Shown piece after piece: positions 26,217 through 33,580 of a DNA stretch of 64,000 nucleotides. Source of the DNA: Chryseobacterium indologenes (lineage in GTDB: Bacteria; Bacteroidota; Bacteroidia; Flavobacteriales; Weeksellaceae). A model generated the notes under the pieces. The model saw only the letters and a program-made list of their open reading frames with translations. It made no database searches and was not told where the DNA came from. Within the stretch, counting starts at the first letter, position 1, and each line of letters begins with the position of its first letter. Location of the stretch: positions 210,089-274,088 of the forward strand of contig DJTE01000048.1 in the NCBI GenBank assembly GCA_002439165.1. The letters run 5' to 3'. The translations under genes were made by a program, and so were the position numbers.

Positions 26217-26526
26217 CTTATGTTTAGAATTTTCTATACATAAATCGCTATAAATATAATATTTTTTCTAAAATAACACGTATTTAATTAATATTATAAA
26301 CCATAATGATTTATGAAAGCATCCTATTACAACCAATTAAAAAACATGAAATAACTTCATAGTATCCAACAAAAAAACCATATTTATAAAAAATATGGTT
26401 TAATAAACACAATTGATGAAAAAAAAATATTTCTATAAACTTAGGCCGCAGGCTGCGGTAAGATGCAAGAAATAAAAAATCAGAAACATAGAATGGACTG
26501 TGAATTCTATGAAATCTAAAAATTGG
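26217..26526. other. Intergenic region with hairpins
   Basis: Apart from the terminator at 26371-26401, a near-palindrome CCGCAGGCTGCGG lies at 26446-26458. No gene is seen. Confidence 0.4.
26371..26401 (-). terminator. Rho-independent terminator on the minus strand
   Basis: AAACCATATTT and AAATATGGTTT form a perfect 11-base stem with a five-base loop. On the minus strand it is followed by seven T. The only minus-strand frame upstream is the doubtful one at 26527-26724. Confidence 0.75.
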
Positions 26527-26724
26527 TCAAAGATAATTCTTTACTCCACCATGATATTGATAGAAACCCGCAATAAAATGGTAAAAAAACGAAAAAGAGA
26601 ACAGACCATTCTGTTTTTTGTGATGAACTTCAATTTCATTTATTTTTGGAATACATTCTAATCCACGATAGAAAGTTATCTCACCATAATTTCCTGCCCT
26701 GCTCTTTCCGCACAGCCATTTCAC
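26527..26724 (-). CDS. Doubtful small reading frame upstream of a terminator
   Basis: The 65-residue frame (ECIPKINEIEVHHKKQNGLF and an aromatic tail HFIAGFYQYHGGVKNYL) has no recognised family and no clear promoter. It is listed only because a strong minus-strand terminator lies 125 bases downstream and needs a transcript to end. It may be a gene remnant. Confidence 0.25.
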   Translation of the reverse strand: MKWLCGKSRAGNYGEITFYRGLECIPKINEIEVHHKKQNGLFSFSFFYHFIAGFYQYHGGVKNYL

Positions 26725-26758
26725 CCAACTTTCTTAGTCTGAAATCAGGTTATTTTAA

Positions 26759-26766
26759 TACATTTG
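26759..26766 (+). promoter_or_regulatory. -7 box of the 26785-28687 operon
   Basis: TACATTTG matches TAnnTTTG. Transcription should start near 26773, just before the ATG at 26785. Confidence 0.55.
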
Positions 26767-26784
26767 TTATAAAACATATTTCAC

Positions 26785-27294
26785 ATGAATTTTGAGCAGA
26801 TCCATTTACACCTTGAGGCCTATAAAGAACATGACCAGATTCTGGATGCTGCCAAATATCTCATCCACTCTTTTAATCTGGAACATGAAAACTTTGCCGG
26901 ATTCGGATTCAGGCAGGAACTTTCGCCAACCTCAATGCTTCTTACCGCAGAAGGAGAGCTGGGAGGGCCACAAACCGTAATGATTCCCCGGAATCTGTTT
27001 GATTTTGAGCTGAATCTTGTCCTGAATATGATTGCCCATGAAATGCTCCACGTTCGCCAGAAAGCCCCCGGACAGGTAATAGAAGACCGGAATGAAAGAG
27101 AATTTCAGGCTTATTATGAAATGCTTTTTCATCAAGTTTTCCCACAGATTCCGGATGTCTCGGATTTTCATAAAAAATTCTTCGGAGGAAAAGTTCTGGA
27201 ATATTATAAAAGAATGGGTGAAGGCTCAGAACTCCAACAGAAATACGCAGAACAGAAAACAGAAGTTGAACATTTAATAAACACTCTACCATGA
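26785..27294 (+). CDS. Putative HExxH metallopeptidase-like protein
   Basis: The 169-residue cytoplasmic-type protein carries HEMLH at residues 85-89. A glutamate-containing helix (NEREFQAYYEML, E106 about 17 residues later) could supply the third metal ligand, as in gluzincin-like or SprT-like folds. No signal peptide is present. It is the first gene of a four-gene operon and overlaps the csaA-like gene in an ATGA. By recollection it belongs to a conserved flavobacterial family with no assigned function. Peptidase activity is inferred from the motif alone. Confidence 0.75.
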   Translation: MNFEQIHLHLEAYKEHDQILDAAKYLIHSFNLEHENFAGFGFRQELSPTSMLLTAEGELGGPQTVMIPRNLFDFELNLVLNMIAHEMLHVRQKAPGQVIEDRNEREFQAYYEMLFHQVFPQIPDVSDFHKKFFGGKVLEYYKRMGEGSELQQKYAEQKTEVEHLINTLP

Positions 27295-27638
27295 ACATAA
27301 AACCAGACATCACCTGGGCAGATTTTGAAAAAATAGACATCCGTTGCGGAACCATACTTTCAGTGAACGATTTTGAAAAAGCAAGAAACCCTTCCTACCA
27401 ACTGGAAATAGATTTCGGAGATTTGGGAATCAGAAAATCATCCGCACAGATTACATCCCTGTACCAAAAGGATGAATTGATAGGAAAGCAGATTTTAGCC
27501 GTTGTAAATTTCCCTAAAAAACAGATTGCCAACTTTTTCAGTGAATGTCTTGTCCTGGGATTATACGGGGAAGATAAAAAAGACGTTACCCTTTTAAGCC
27601 CCTCCCTGCCTACAAAAAACGGGATGCAGGTAGGATAG
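27291..27638 (+). CDS. csaA: tRNA-binding-domain protein, CsaA type
   Basis: The 115-residue protein is a stand-alone EMAP-II/Arc1p-type OB fold: ADFEKIDIRCGTILSVNDFEKAR, then KSSAQITSLYQKDELIGKQI, and VVNFPKKQIANFFSECLVLG. The length and motifs match CsaA, described in Bacillus as an export-related chaperone able to bind tRNA-like ligands. It follows the HExxH gene with a four-base overlap and precedes an exonuclease gene by 18 bases. Its role in this operon is not known. Confidence 0.88.
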   Translation: MNIKPDITWADFEKIDIRCGTILSVNDFEKARNPSYQLEIDFGDLGIRKSSAQITSLYQKDELIGKQILAVVNFPKKQIANFFSECLVLGLYGEDKKDVTLLSPSLPTKNGMQVG

Positions 27639-27655
27639 ATGATAAAAAAACACCT

Positions 27656-28357
27656 ATGATACAGAATATACCATTAGAAAGAATCTTATTCCTTGATATA
27701 GAAACGGTTCCGCAGGCTGGATCTTGGAACGAATTATCCGAAACCGAACAGCATCTCTGGGATAAAAAAACGAAGTTCCAGAGAAAAGAAGAGTTTTCTG
27801 CAGAAGAGTTTTACGAAAGAGCCGGTATTATGGCCGAATTCGGAAAGATCATCTGCATTACCATAGGAATGCTTGAAAAAAACGAAACCCTGAAAATAAA
27901 AAGCTTTTCCGGACATGATGAAAAGAAAATACTTCAGGAGTTCGGAGAAATTTTCAACAGCCCAAGGCTTAGGGATGTTATCCTTTGTGCGCACAACGGA
28001 AAAGAGTTTGATTTTCCGTGGATTGCAAGACGGTTTCTGATCAATGGCATGCTTCCTCCCGTACCCTTCCAGATGTTTGGAAAAAAACCGTGGGAAATTC
28101 CACATATCGATACAATGGAGCTCTGGAAATTCGGGGATTACAAAAGTTTTGTCTCCCTGGAATTGCTGGCTCACGTTTTCGGAATCCCCACTCCGAAAGA
28201 CGATATAGACGGCTCAATGGTTTCATCAATCTACTACATAGAAAAAGACTTGCAGAGAATAGTTGACTATTGTGAAAAAGATGTCTTAACTTTGGCAAAT
28301 ATTTTCCGGCGCATGCGTCAGGAAGATTTGTTGAAAAGGAATATCAATCTAGATTAA
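27656..28357 (+). CDS. Predicted 3'-5' exonuclease, DEDD superfamily (PolB-like)
   Basis: The 233-residue protein shows the exonuclease motifs of the PolB-related RNase H-like family. ExoI is LFLDIETVP (D14, E16), ExoII is CAHNGKEFDFPWIARR, and ExoIII is YCEKDVLTLAN. The HIDTMELWKFGDYKSFVSLELL stretch is typical of this uncharacterised bacterial family. It has no polymerase domain and is probably cytoplasmic. It lies between csaA and the MIP18-type gene with short gaps, so the four genes are likely one transcript. Confidence 0.88.
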   Translation: MIQNIPLERILFLDIETVPQAGSWNELSETEQHLWDKKTKFQRKEEFSAEEFYERAGIMAEFGKIICITIGMLEKNETLKIKSFSGHDEKKILQEFGEIFNSPRLRDVILCAHNGKEFDFPWIARRFLINGMLPPVPFQMFGKKPWEIPHIDTMELWKFGDYKSFVSLELLAHVFGIPTPKDDIDGSMVSSIYYIEKDLQRIVDYCEKDVLTLANIFRRMRQEDLLKRNINLD

Positions 28358-28360
28358 AAA

Positions 28361-28687
28361 ATGAAATTTACTGACGATCAAATTGCTGACATTGGTGAGG
28401 AAATCATCAAGGTGCTGAAATCCGTATATGACCCCGAAATTCCGGTAGACATTTACGAATTAGGACTGGTGTATGATGTGCAGATCTCTGATGACGCAGA
28501 CGTAAAAATTATAATGACCCTTACCACTCCAAACTGTCCGGTTGCTGAAACGCTACCACAGGAAGTAAAAGACAAAGTGGGAGAAGTGGAACACGTGAAT
28601 AGTGTTGACCTGGAGCTTACTTTTGAGCCCAGCTGGAACAAAGATATGATGAGCGAAGAAGCCAAATTTGAACTGGGAATGCTTTAA
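28361..28687 (+). CDS. MIP18/DUF59-family iron-sulfur assembly protein
   Basis: The 108-residue acidic protein matches the MIP18 (DUF59) family: VYDPEIPVDIYELGLVYDV, IIMTLTTPNCPVAETLP with the conserved cysteine, and VDLELTFEPSW. Family members (SufT, PaaD-like) help insert or carry iron-sulfur clusters. It lies three bases after the exonuclease gene and ends an operon closed by a strong terminator. SufT is the best-known analogue, but the other suf genes are not nearby. Confidence 0.9.
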   Translation: MKFTDDQIADIGEEIIKVLKSVYDPEIPVDIYELGLVYDVQISDDADVKIIMTLTTPNCPVAETLPQEVKDKVGEVEHVNSVDLELTFEPSWNKDMMSEEAKFELGML

Positions 28688-28752
28688 TTCTGAAGCAGGG
28701 AACGATTCACTTTTACCGGCTGACTAAATCTTCAGCTTCCATCCGACAAATT

Positions 28753-28784
28753 AAAAACCTCAGAAACAGATCTGAGGTTTTTTG
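28753..28784. terminator. Bidirectional terminator
   Basis: AAAAACCTCAGA and TCTGAGGTTTTT form a 12-base stem with a six-base loop and T-runs on both strands. It separates the convergent MIP18-type and sulfurtransferase genes. Confidence 0.9.
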
Positions 28785-28788
28785 GTTT

Positions 28789-29625
28789 TTAAATATCCTT
28801 ACCGATTTCTTTTCCTGCTCTCCGGCTCCACTCGCTCCAGGATCCCACGTAAAGATCAGGAATACCCAATCCGGCATACTCCATCGCTAAAATAGTATGA
28901 CATGCAGTAACTCCGGAACCGCAATGAATGATCAGGTGTCCCGGTTTATCCTGCAAAAGTTCTGTATATTTTTCTTTTAAAACTTCTGGTTTCAGAAAAT
29001 TCCCGTTTTCATCAAGATTTTCCGAGAAAGGAATATTAATGGCTCCCGGAATATGCCCGGCCACCAGATCAATCGGCTCGGATTCTCCTCTGTAACGGTA
29101 CGCATCTCTCACATCGATAATTGTAGAGGAACGGTCTGCCAGCTCTTTCTCCACATCTTCCAGGTTTACAACAGGTAAAAGCCAATGATTTCTTTGAATC
29201 GACGGAGCTTTGCCAAAGGATTCCTCTCCAGAGGAAAACTCAATTCCGTTTTGCTCTGCAGACTGTATCCCTCCGTCAAGAACCTGCACTTTTTCAAATC
29301 CGAATGACCTTAACATCCACCACGCTCTGGCGGCAGCATTGGCCCCATTTTTATCATCATAGACAACAATGTGGGAATCTTCAGCCAGTCCAAGCATGGA
29401 AAGTGTTTCTGCAAACTTTTCAACAGACGGAAGCGGATGCCTTCCTCCAAAAGCCGCATCTTCCCCTATTTCGGCAAGGTCTTTATCGAGATCAATAAAA
29501 CGCGCTCCTTTAATATGCTTTTCAAGATAATTCTGATGCATATCTTTTCCGGCTCTGGCATCAAGAATGATGAGATTATCCGTTGAAAGGCTTTTCAATT
29601 CGGATGATGTGATGATTGGCGACAT
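28789..29625 (-). CDS. Rhodanese-type sulfurtransferase (thiosulfate / 3-mercaptopyruvate)
   Basis: The 278-residue protein has two rhodanese domains. The first (about 1-120) is inactive in type, with LIILDARAG and RHPLPS. The second (about 150-278) has the active-site loop HCGSGVTACH, with its cysteine near residue 235. The CGSGVTA loop is the signature of 3-mercaptopyruvate sulfurtransferase, while CRxGxR would indicate thiosulfate. It moves sulfur from a thiol donor to cyanide or thioredoxin-like acceptors. It has no signal peptide. The name sseA is used for such proteins, but orthology was not tested. Confidence 0.93.
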   Translation of the reverse strand: MSPIITSSELKSLSTDNLIILDARAGKDMHQNYLEKHIKGARFIDLDKDLAEIGEDAAFGGRHPLPSVEKFAETLSMLGLAEDSHIVVYDDKNGANAAARAWWMLRSFGFEKVQVLDGGIQSAEQNGIEFSSGEESFGKAPSIQRNHWLLPVVNLEDVEKELADRSSTIIDVRDAYRYRGESEPIDLVAGHIPGAINIPFSENLDENGNFLKPEVLKEKYTELLQDKPGHLIIHCGSGVTACHTILAMEYAGLGIPDLYVGSWSEWSRRAGKEIGKDI

Positions 29626-29764
29626 TGGATTGTGATTTTGGGATTAATTAAATGTTCTAAACAGTATTTTAATACATTAAAGCGGACCAAAGCCCGCTTC
29701 TGATTATCTTTTATATCTTACGAATCAAACAGACCGCTGATCCATCCGTAAGAATCTTTATCAT

Positions 29765-30613
29765 TTAAAAATGAAAAATATCTTTCGCTTTATTATAGGA
29801 GCTTTCAAAATTCAGCAGATTCAGGTTATGATCCGCTTTTTCAACGCTCATGAAGTTGATCACCTGCTCTGTCGGCATATTTCCCACAAGATCATCTTTG
29901 GCCATCGGACATCCTCCGATTCCTTTGATCGCACTGTCAAACCTTCTGCACCCTTTATCGTAAGCAGCTTTCAGTTTGGAATAAGAATCTTCATACCGGT
30001 TATGAAAATGCCCGCCAAAATTGATCTCAGGATACCGGGACGGGATTTTTTCAAATAAAAGAGCAATCGTTTCCGGGGTTGCAACTCCCGTTGTATCAGA
30101 CAGTAAAATATCTTTAACTCCGATTTCTGAAAATCTTTTTGCCCAGAAATCCACATCTTCCCATTTCCACATTTCGCCGTAAGGATTTCCGAAAGCCATG
30201 GAAAAATAAATATTCAGCTGTTTTCCTTCCCCTTTCACCAACTCCAGCATTTTAATGATTTCTTCAAAAGCTTCATCCTGACTTTTGTTGGTATTCCTGT
30301 GCTGAAATGTCTCCGAAATAGAAAACGGAAAGCCCAGGATATCTACGGAAGAATGTTTTAATGCTTTTTCCGCCCCCCTGTAATTTCCGATAATAGCAGA
30401 AACTTTAGTATTGGACAGGGATTTGTCTATATTTTCAGCAACCTCATCAGAATCAGCCATCTGAGGAATTGCTTTTGGAGAAACAAAACTCAGACAGTCC
30501 AGAACATCAAAACCAACCTCCATCAGAGAATTGATATAGTCTATTTTTTTGTTGGTAGGAATAAACTCTCCCCAACCCTGCATGGCATCTCTAGGACATT
30601 CGGTAAGAAACAT
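29765..30613 (-). CDS. Hydroxymethylglutaryl-CoA lyase-type enzyme
   Basis: From the ATG at 30613 the 282-residue protein reads MFLTECPRDAMQGWGEF, the usual N-terminus of HMGL-like TIM barrels. The longer frame to 30670 lies across a -7 box and is rejected. Visible family motifs are GFDVLDCLSFVSPKAIPQM, LSDTTGVATP, the metal-binding HFH (GGHFHNRYED) and the catalytic-loop IGGCPMAKDDLVGNMPTE. The enzyme should split HMG-CoA to acetyl-CoA and acetoacetate in leucine breakdown, though related lyases share these motifs. No other leucine-degradation gene is adjacent. Confidence 0.9.
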   Translation of the reverse strand: MFLTECPRDAMQGWGEFIPTNKKIDYINSLMEVGFDVLDCLSFVSPKAIPQMADSDEVAENIDKSLSNTKVSAIIGNYRGAEKALKHSSVDILGFPFSISETFQHRNTNKSQDEAFEEIIKMLELVKGEGKQLNIYFSMAFGNPYGEMWKWEDVDFWAKRFSEIGVKDILLSDTTGVATPETIALLFEKIPSRYPEINFGGHFHNRYEDSYSKLKAAYDKGCRRFDSAIKGIGGCPMAKDDLVGNMPTEQVINFMSVEKADHNLNLLNFESSYNKAKDIFHF

Positions 30614-30631
30614 TGTACTTTTTGATTTTCT

Positions 30632-30639
30632 CAAATATA
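30632..30639 (-). promoter_or_regulatory. -7 box of the HMG-CoA lyase-type gene
   Basis: TATATTTG on the minus strand matches TAnnTTTG and places the transcript start near 30625. This supports the ATG at 30613 as the start. Confidence 0.6.
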
Positions 30640-31010
30640 ATAAAACTAAATAATTTGATATACACGGCATACAAATCTAAGATTATTTTGATTTCCAGCC
30701 ATTTACATCCTATTTATAAATTCAATATTTTATATTTCATTACAAATAACCTGATCAAAACGGGAGAATTTCTGATTTTAAACTCTATCATGATTTCTCT
30801 AAGACACAATGATCTGTTCTAAAACTTAATGAAAATTTAATTTTAAAACATTTTAATTATTATTGAGATTTTATGAAGTTTGCGAATTAAATTTTATGAA
30901 AAAATTAAAAATATAAATCAAATTAATCATTTCACTTAAAGCACGTTTTCAAATACCTATCTATTCATACATTTTATTAAACAAAAAGCTTATTATCAGA
31001 GAAAATAATA
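30640..31010. other. AT-rich intergenic region
   Basis: This stretch between divergent genes is almost wholly A/T tracts. No gene, hairpin or repeat was recognised. Confidence 0.4.
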
Positions 31011-31018
31011 TAAATTTG
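31011..31018 (+). promoter_or_regulatory. -7 box upstream of the small membrane protein gene
   Basis: TAAATTTG matches TAnnTTTG and lies 28 bases before the ATG at 31047. Confidence 0.4.
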
Positions 31019-31046
31019 TCAAAAAAAAGCACATATTAAACCGGGG

Positions 31047-31196
31047 ATGAATAATTATAACGATAAAGAGCAGAAAAAAATCATTCTGGGCTATAAGCTG
31101 ATGAAAAAGCTGAAACCCGTTGCAGAGATTCTGGGCTGGATCTTATTACTGCTGGTACTATTTTTATTACTAAAAACCTTTATAAAAGGCTCATAA
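31047..31196 (+). CDS. Small single-helix membrane protein
   Basis: A 49-residue frame reads MNNYNDKEQKKIILGYKLMK, then a lysine-rich turn and one membrane helix (about 28-46, ILGWILLLLVLFLLLK), closing with FIKGS. The start follows a -7 box and a GGGG just before the ATG. The charged N-terminus and single helix are typical of real small membrane proteins. It is too short to assign to a family. It stands alone upstream of pepT. Confidence 0.6.
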   Translation: MNNYNDKEQKKIILGYKLMKKLKPVAEILGWILLLLVLFLLLKTFIKGS

Positions 31197-31318
31197 AGAA
31201 AATTAAAAAAAATAATTTTCCGGGAAAATACATCAATTACGTATCACATCATATTCTTTTACACAGACTGTCCCAATTATATCCCGGCAATCGTACAAAT
31301 TATGAACAAATTACATTG

Positions 31319-31326
31319 TATATTTG
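31319..31326 (+). promoter_or_regulatory. -7 box of pepT
   Basis: TATATTTG matches TAnnTTTG and lies 19 bases before the pepT ATG. Confidence 0.5.
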
Positions 31327-31345
31327 TTCAAATTTATGATATCTG

Positions 31346-32593
31346 ATGAGTACAATAGAATTTAACCCATTGTGGAAAGAGAAATTGCTGAACCGTTTTC
31401 TCAGTTATGTAAAAATATATTCAACCAGTGATGCGGAAAGTGAAGCTACACCTTCAACAGAGAGACAGTGGGATATTGCCAAATATATTACCGAAGAACT
31501 GAAGACCATTGGCCTGGAAGATGTTTCGATAGATGACAACGGTTATATCATGGGCTATGTGCCTTCCAATCTTGAAAATGATAACAGACCTGTGATCGGT
31601 TTTATTTCACATTATGATACATCTCCTGATTTCAGCGGAGAAAATGTAAAACCTCAGGTTTGGGAAAATTACGACGGAAATGATCTTCTTCTCAACCAGA
31701 CAACAGGCTTCACCCTGTCTCCTTCAAAATTTGAAAGCTTAAAAAAATATATCGGCCAGACCCTGATCACTACGGACGGGAATACCCTTCTGGGAGCGGA
31801 TGACAAAGCAGGATGCGCGGAAATCGTAACCGCTGCGGAATACCTGATCGCCCACCCCGAAATCAAACACGGAAGAATTGCCGTAGGATTTACCCCGGAT
31901 GAAGAGATCGGAAGAGGCGCACACAAATTTGATGTAGCCAAGTTCGGCGCGGAATGGGCCTATACGATGGATGGCGGAGAAGTAGGCGAACTGGAATATG
32001 AAAACTTCAATGCGGCAGGAGCCGTTGTAAAAATCCACGGCCTTAGTGTACACCCGGGCTACGCATATGGAAAAATGATCAATGCTGCTCTTTTGGCCGC
32101 AGAATTTGCCCAGATGCTTCCTGCGGGAGAAACACCTTCTACTACCAAAGGTTTTGACGGATTCTATCACCTGATGGACATCACGGCTGACATTTCCGAA
32201 GCGAAACTTCAGTATATCATCCGTGATCACGATGCTGATAAGTTTGAAGCCAGAAAGAAATTCATGGAAGAAAAGATCGCTGAATTCAACCGGAAGCATG
32301 GTGAAGGAACGGCGGAAATAGAGATCAAGGAACAGTACAGAAACATGAAGCAGCAGTTCGAAGGAAAAATGCACATTGTTGATCTTGCCGCCAAAGCTAT
32401 GAAAGAAGCGGGTATTGAGCCTAAGATCAAAGCGATCAGAGGAGGTACCGACGGAGCCCAGCTATCGTACATGGGACTTCCATGCCCGAATATTTTTGCC
32501 GGAGGAATCAACTTCCACGGTCCTTACGAATATGTTGCCCTGGAAAGTATGGAGAAAGCAACAGAAGTTATCATTAACATTGTAAAAGCTTAG
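31346..32593 (+). CDS. pepT: Peptidase T (tripeptide aminopeptidase)
   Basis: The 415-residue protein matches the dizinc PepT family in length and motifs. Metal ligands appear in ISHYDTSPD, LGADDKAG (about 150), TPDEEIGRGAH (about 183), the YTMDGGEVGELE loop, and NFHGPYEYV (about 389). PepT removes N-terminal residues from tripeptides in the cytoplasm during peptide use. It has its own -7 box. A gene for an exported TonB-C-like protein follows after five bases, so the two are probably co-transcribed. Confidence 0.96.
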   Translation: MSTIEFNPLWKEKLLNRFLSYVKIYSTSDAESEATPSTERQWDIAKYITEELKTIGLEDVSIDDNGYIMGYVPSNLENDNRPVIGFISHYDTSPDFSGENVKPQVWENYDGNDLLLNQTTGFTLSPSKFESLKKYIGQTLITTDGNTLLGADDKAGCAEIVTAAEYLIAHPEIKHGRIAVGFTPDEEIGRGAHKFDVAKFGAEWAYTMDGGEVGELEYENFNAAGAVVKIHGLSVHPGYAYGKMINAALLAAEFAQMLPAGETPSTTKGFDGFYHLMDITADISEAKLQYIIRDHDADKFEARKKFMEEKIAEFNRKHGEGTAEIEIKEQYRNMKQQFEGKMHIVDLAAKAMKEAGIEPKIKAIRGGTDGAQLSYMGLPCPNIFAGGINFHGPYEYVALESMEKATEVIINIVKA

Positions 32594-32598
32594 TTCTG

Positions 32599-33168
32599 AT
32601 GAAAAGATTCTCTGCATTCCTGTTTGTGCTGATCTTTGCTGCCGGCCACGCTCAGGTTTCCGCTTTTCAGAAAGCAGATTCCCGCTACGACAGGAAAATC
32701 AAGGCTCTGTATAAAAAATACCCCAAGCCTAATGATGAAAGAACCAAGCAGGAATGGCTTCTTACCGAAGAGAAAATCTCAGCCTATGAAAATGCTTTAG
32801 AGAAGATTTCTGAGGAAGAAAAGAAAGGAATAACGGACGTCCCGCCTCCTGTCGCGCAAAAGCCAACGAAGGAAGCAGAATATGAAAACGGAAAAGCAGC
32901 ATTTCAGAAACTTTTAAATGAAGCGGTAAACCTGTCTTTCCTGAATTTCCCTTCAGATTCTTATAAAGCGACCTTAAGGTTTGCCGTAGATTCCAGAGGA
33001 AATGTCTTTCAGCCTAAAGTAAAAGGAAACAATGAAGATGTAAATACTTTTATTGAAGCCGCTTTTTACAAGATCAAAGATAAAGGGAAATGGAAACCTG
33101 CTGAAGTGAACGGAAATCCGGTTCTGTCGGCCGTAGTAATTCCTTTAAATCTGAACCTTAAACAGTAA
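32599..33168 (+). CDS. Exported protein with TonB-C-like domain
   Basis: The 189-residue product has a signal peptide (about 1-18, AGHAQ). A charged helical region follows, then a C-terminal domain with the TonB-C strand-helix pattern (YKATLRFAVDSRGNVFQPKV, then an Ala/Lys helix, GKWKPAEVNGNPVLSAVVIPLNL). It lacks the N-terminal anchor and proline-rich arm of a working TonB, so it is not a normal energy transducer. Two further proteins of this type lie at 38807 and 40787. Function is unknown. A terminator follows. Confidence 0.75.
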   Translation: MKRFSAFLFVLIFAAGHAQVSAFQKADSRYDRKIKALYKKYPKPNDERTKQEWLLTEEKISAYENALEKISEEEKKGITDVPPPVAQKPTKEAEYENGKAAFQKLLNEAVNLSFLNFPSDSYKATLRFAVDSRGNVFQPKVKGNNEDVNTFIEAAFYKIKDKGKWKPAEVNGNPVLSAVVIPLNLNLKQ

Positions 33169-33174
33169 AATATA

Positions 33175-33208
33175 AAACCCGTTGTACATTCAGCGGGTTT
33201 ATTTTTTT
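33175..33208 (+). terminator. Rho-independent terminator after the pepT operon
   Basis: AAACCCG and CGGGTTT pair around a 12-base loop, followed by ATTTTTTT. Confidence 0.75.
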
Positions 33209-33250
33209 GCTATATTTACCTTATCACCAATCAGTAACAAAACTTTTATT

Positions 33251-33496
33251 ATGAAAACAATGAAAAAACTTTTAAGAAAAGACCTTACTTTAATTCTTGG
33301 AAACGGCGGAGGCGGCTGCCATATGAACGGAGACTCTGCCTATTGCTGGTCTGACTGCGACTGCAGCTTTGGAAAGGCTTGCGAAATGGCTGATGACGGA
33401 AATCCCGGAACCTGCATATCTGTCGGAAATCCTGGCGGAGGTGGCGGAGGCGGAGGCTGCGAACCGATACAGAACTGTGAAGAGCAGCCTTATTAA
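33251..33496 (+). CDS. Cysteine-rich peptide with bacteriocin-type leader
   Basis: The start is set at 33251 (MKTMKKLLRKDLTLILGNGG). The frame extends upstream to 33182 but crosses the terminator of the previous gene. The first 20 residues resemble the short lysine-rich leaders of flavobacterial bacteriocin-like peptides, with GNGG in place of a strict GG site. The 60-residue remainder has eight cysteines (23, 32, 36, 38, 44, 55, 70, 76) and a run of eight glycines (62-69). It is likely secreted and disulfide-bonded. No modifying enzyme or transporter is adjacent. An antimicrobial or signalling role is inference. Confidence 0.7.
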   Translation: MKTMKKLLRKDLTLILGNGGGGCHMNGDSAYCWSDCDCSFGKACEMADDGNPGTCISVGNPGGGGGGGGCEPIQNCEEQPY

Positions 33497-33503
33497 AAAA
33501 ATC

Positions 33504-33531
33504 AACCGGGAGAAAATTCTTCCGGTTTTTT
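33504..33531 (+). terminator. Terminator of the cysteine-rich peptide gene
   Basis: AACCGGgAGA and TCTtCCGGTT form an imperfect hairpin followed by TTTTTCATG. It lies just after the stop at 33496. Confidence 0.7.
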
Positions 33532-33580
33532 CATGTTTTTTAAAAGCTTCTTTTGTTTACGGGCTTGTTATACTGATTTC

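Noticed and set aside
31739..32374. 211-codon leftward frame inside pepT
   Set aside because: Antisense shadow of a gene with all its catalytic motifs intact.
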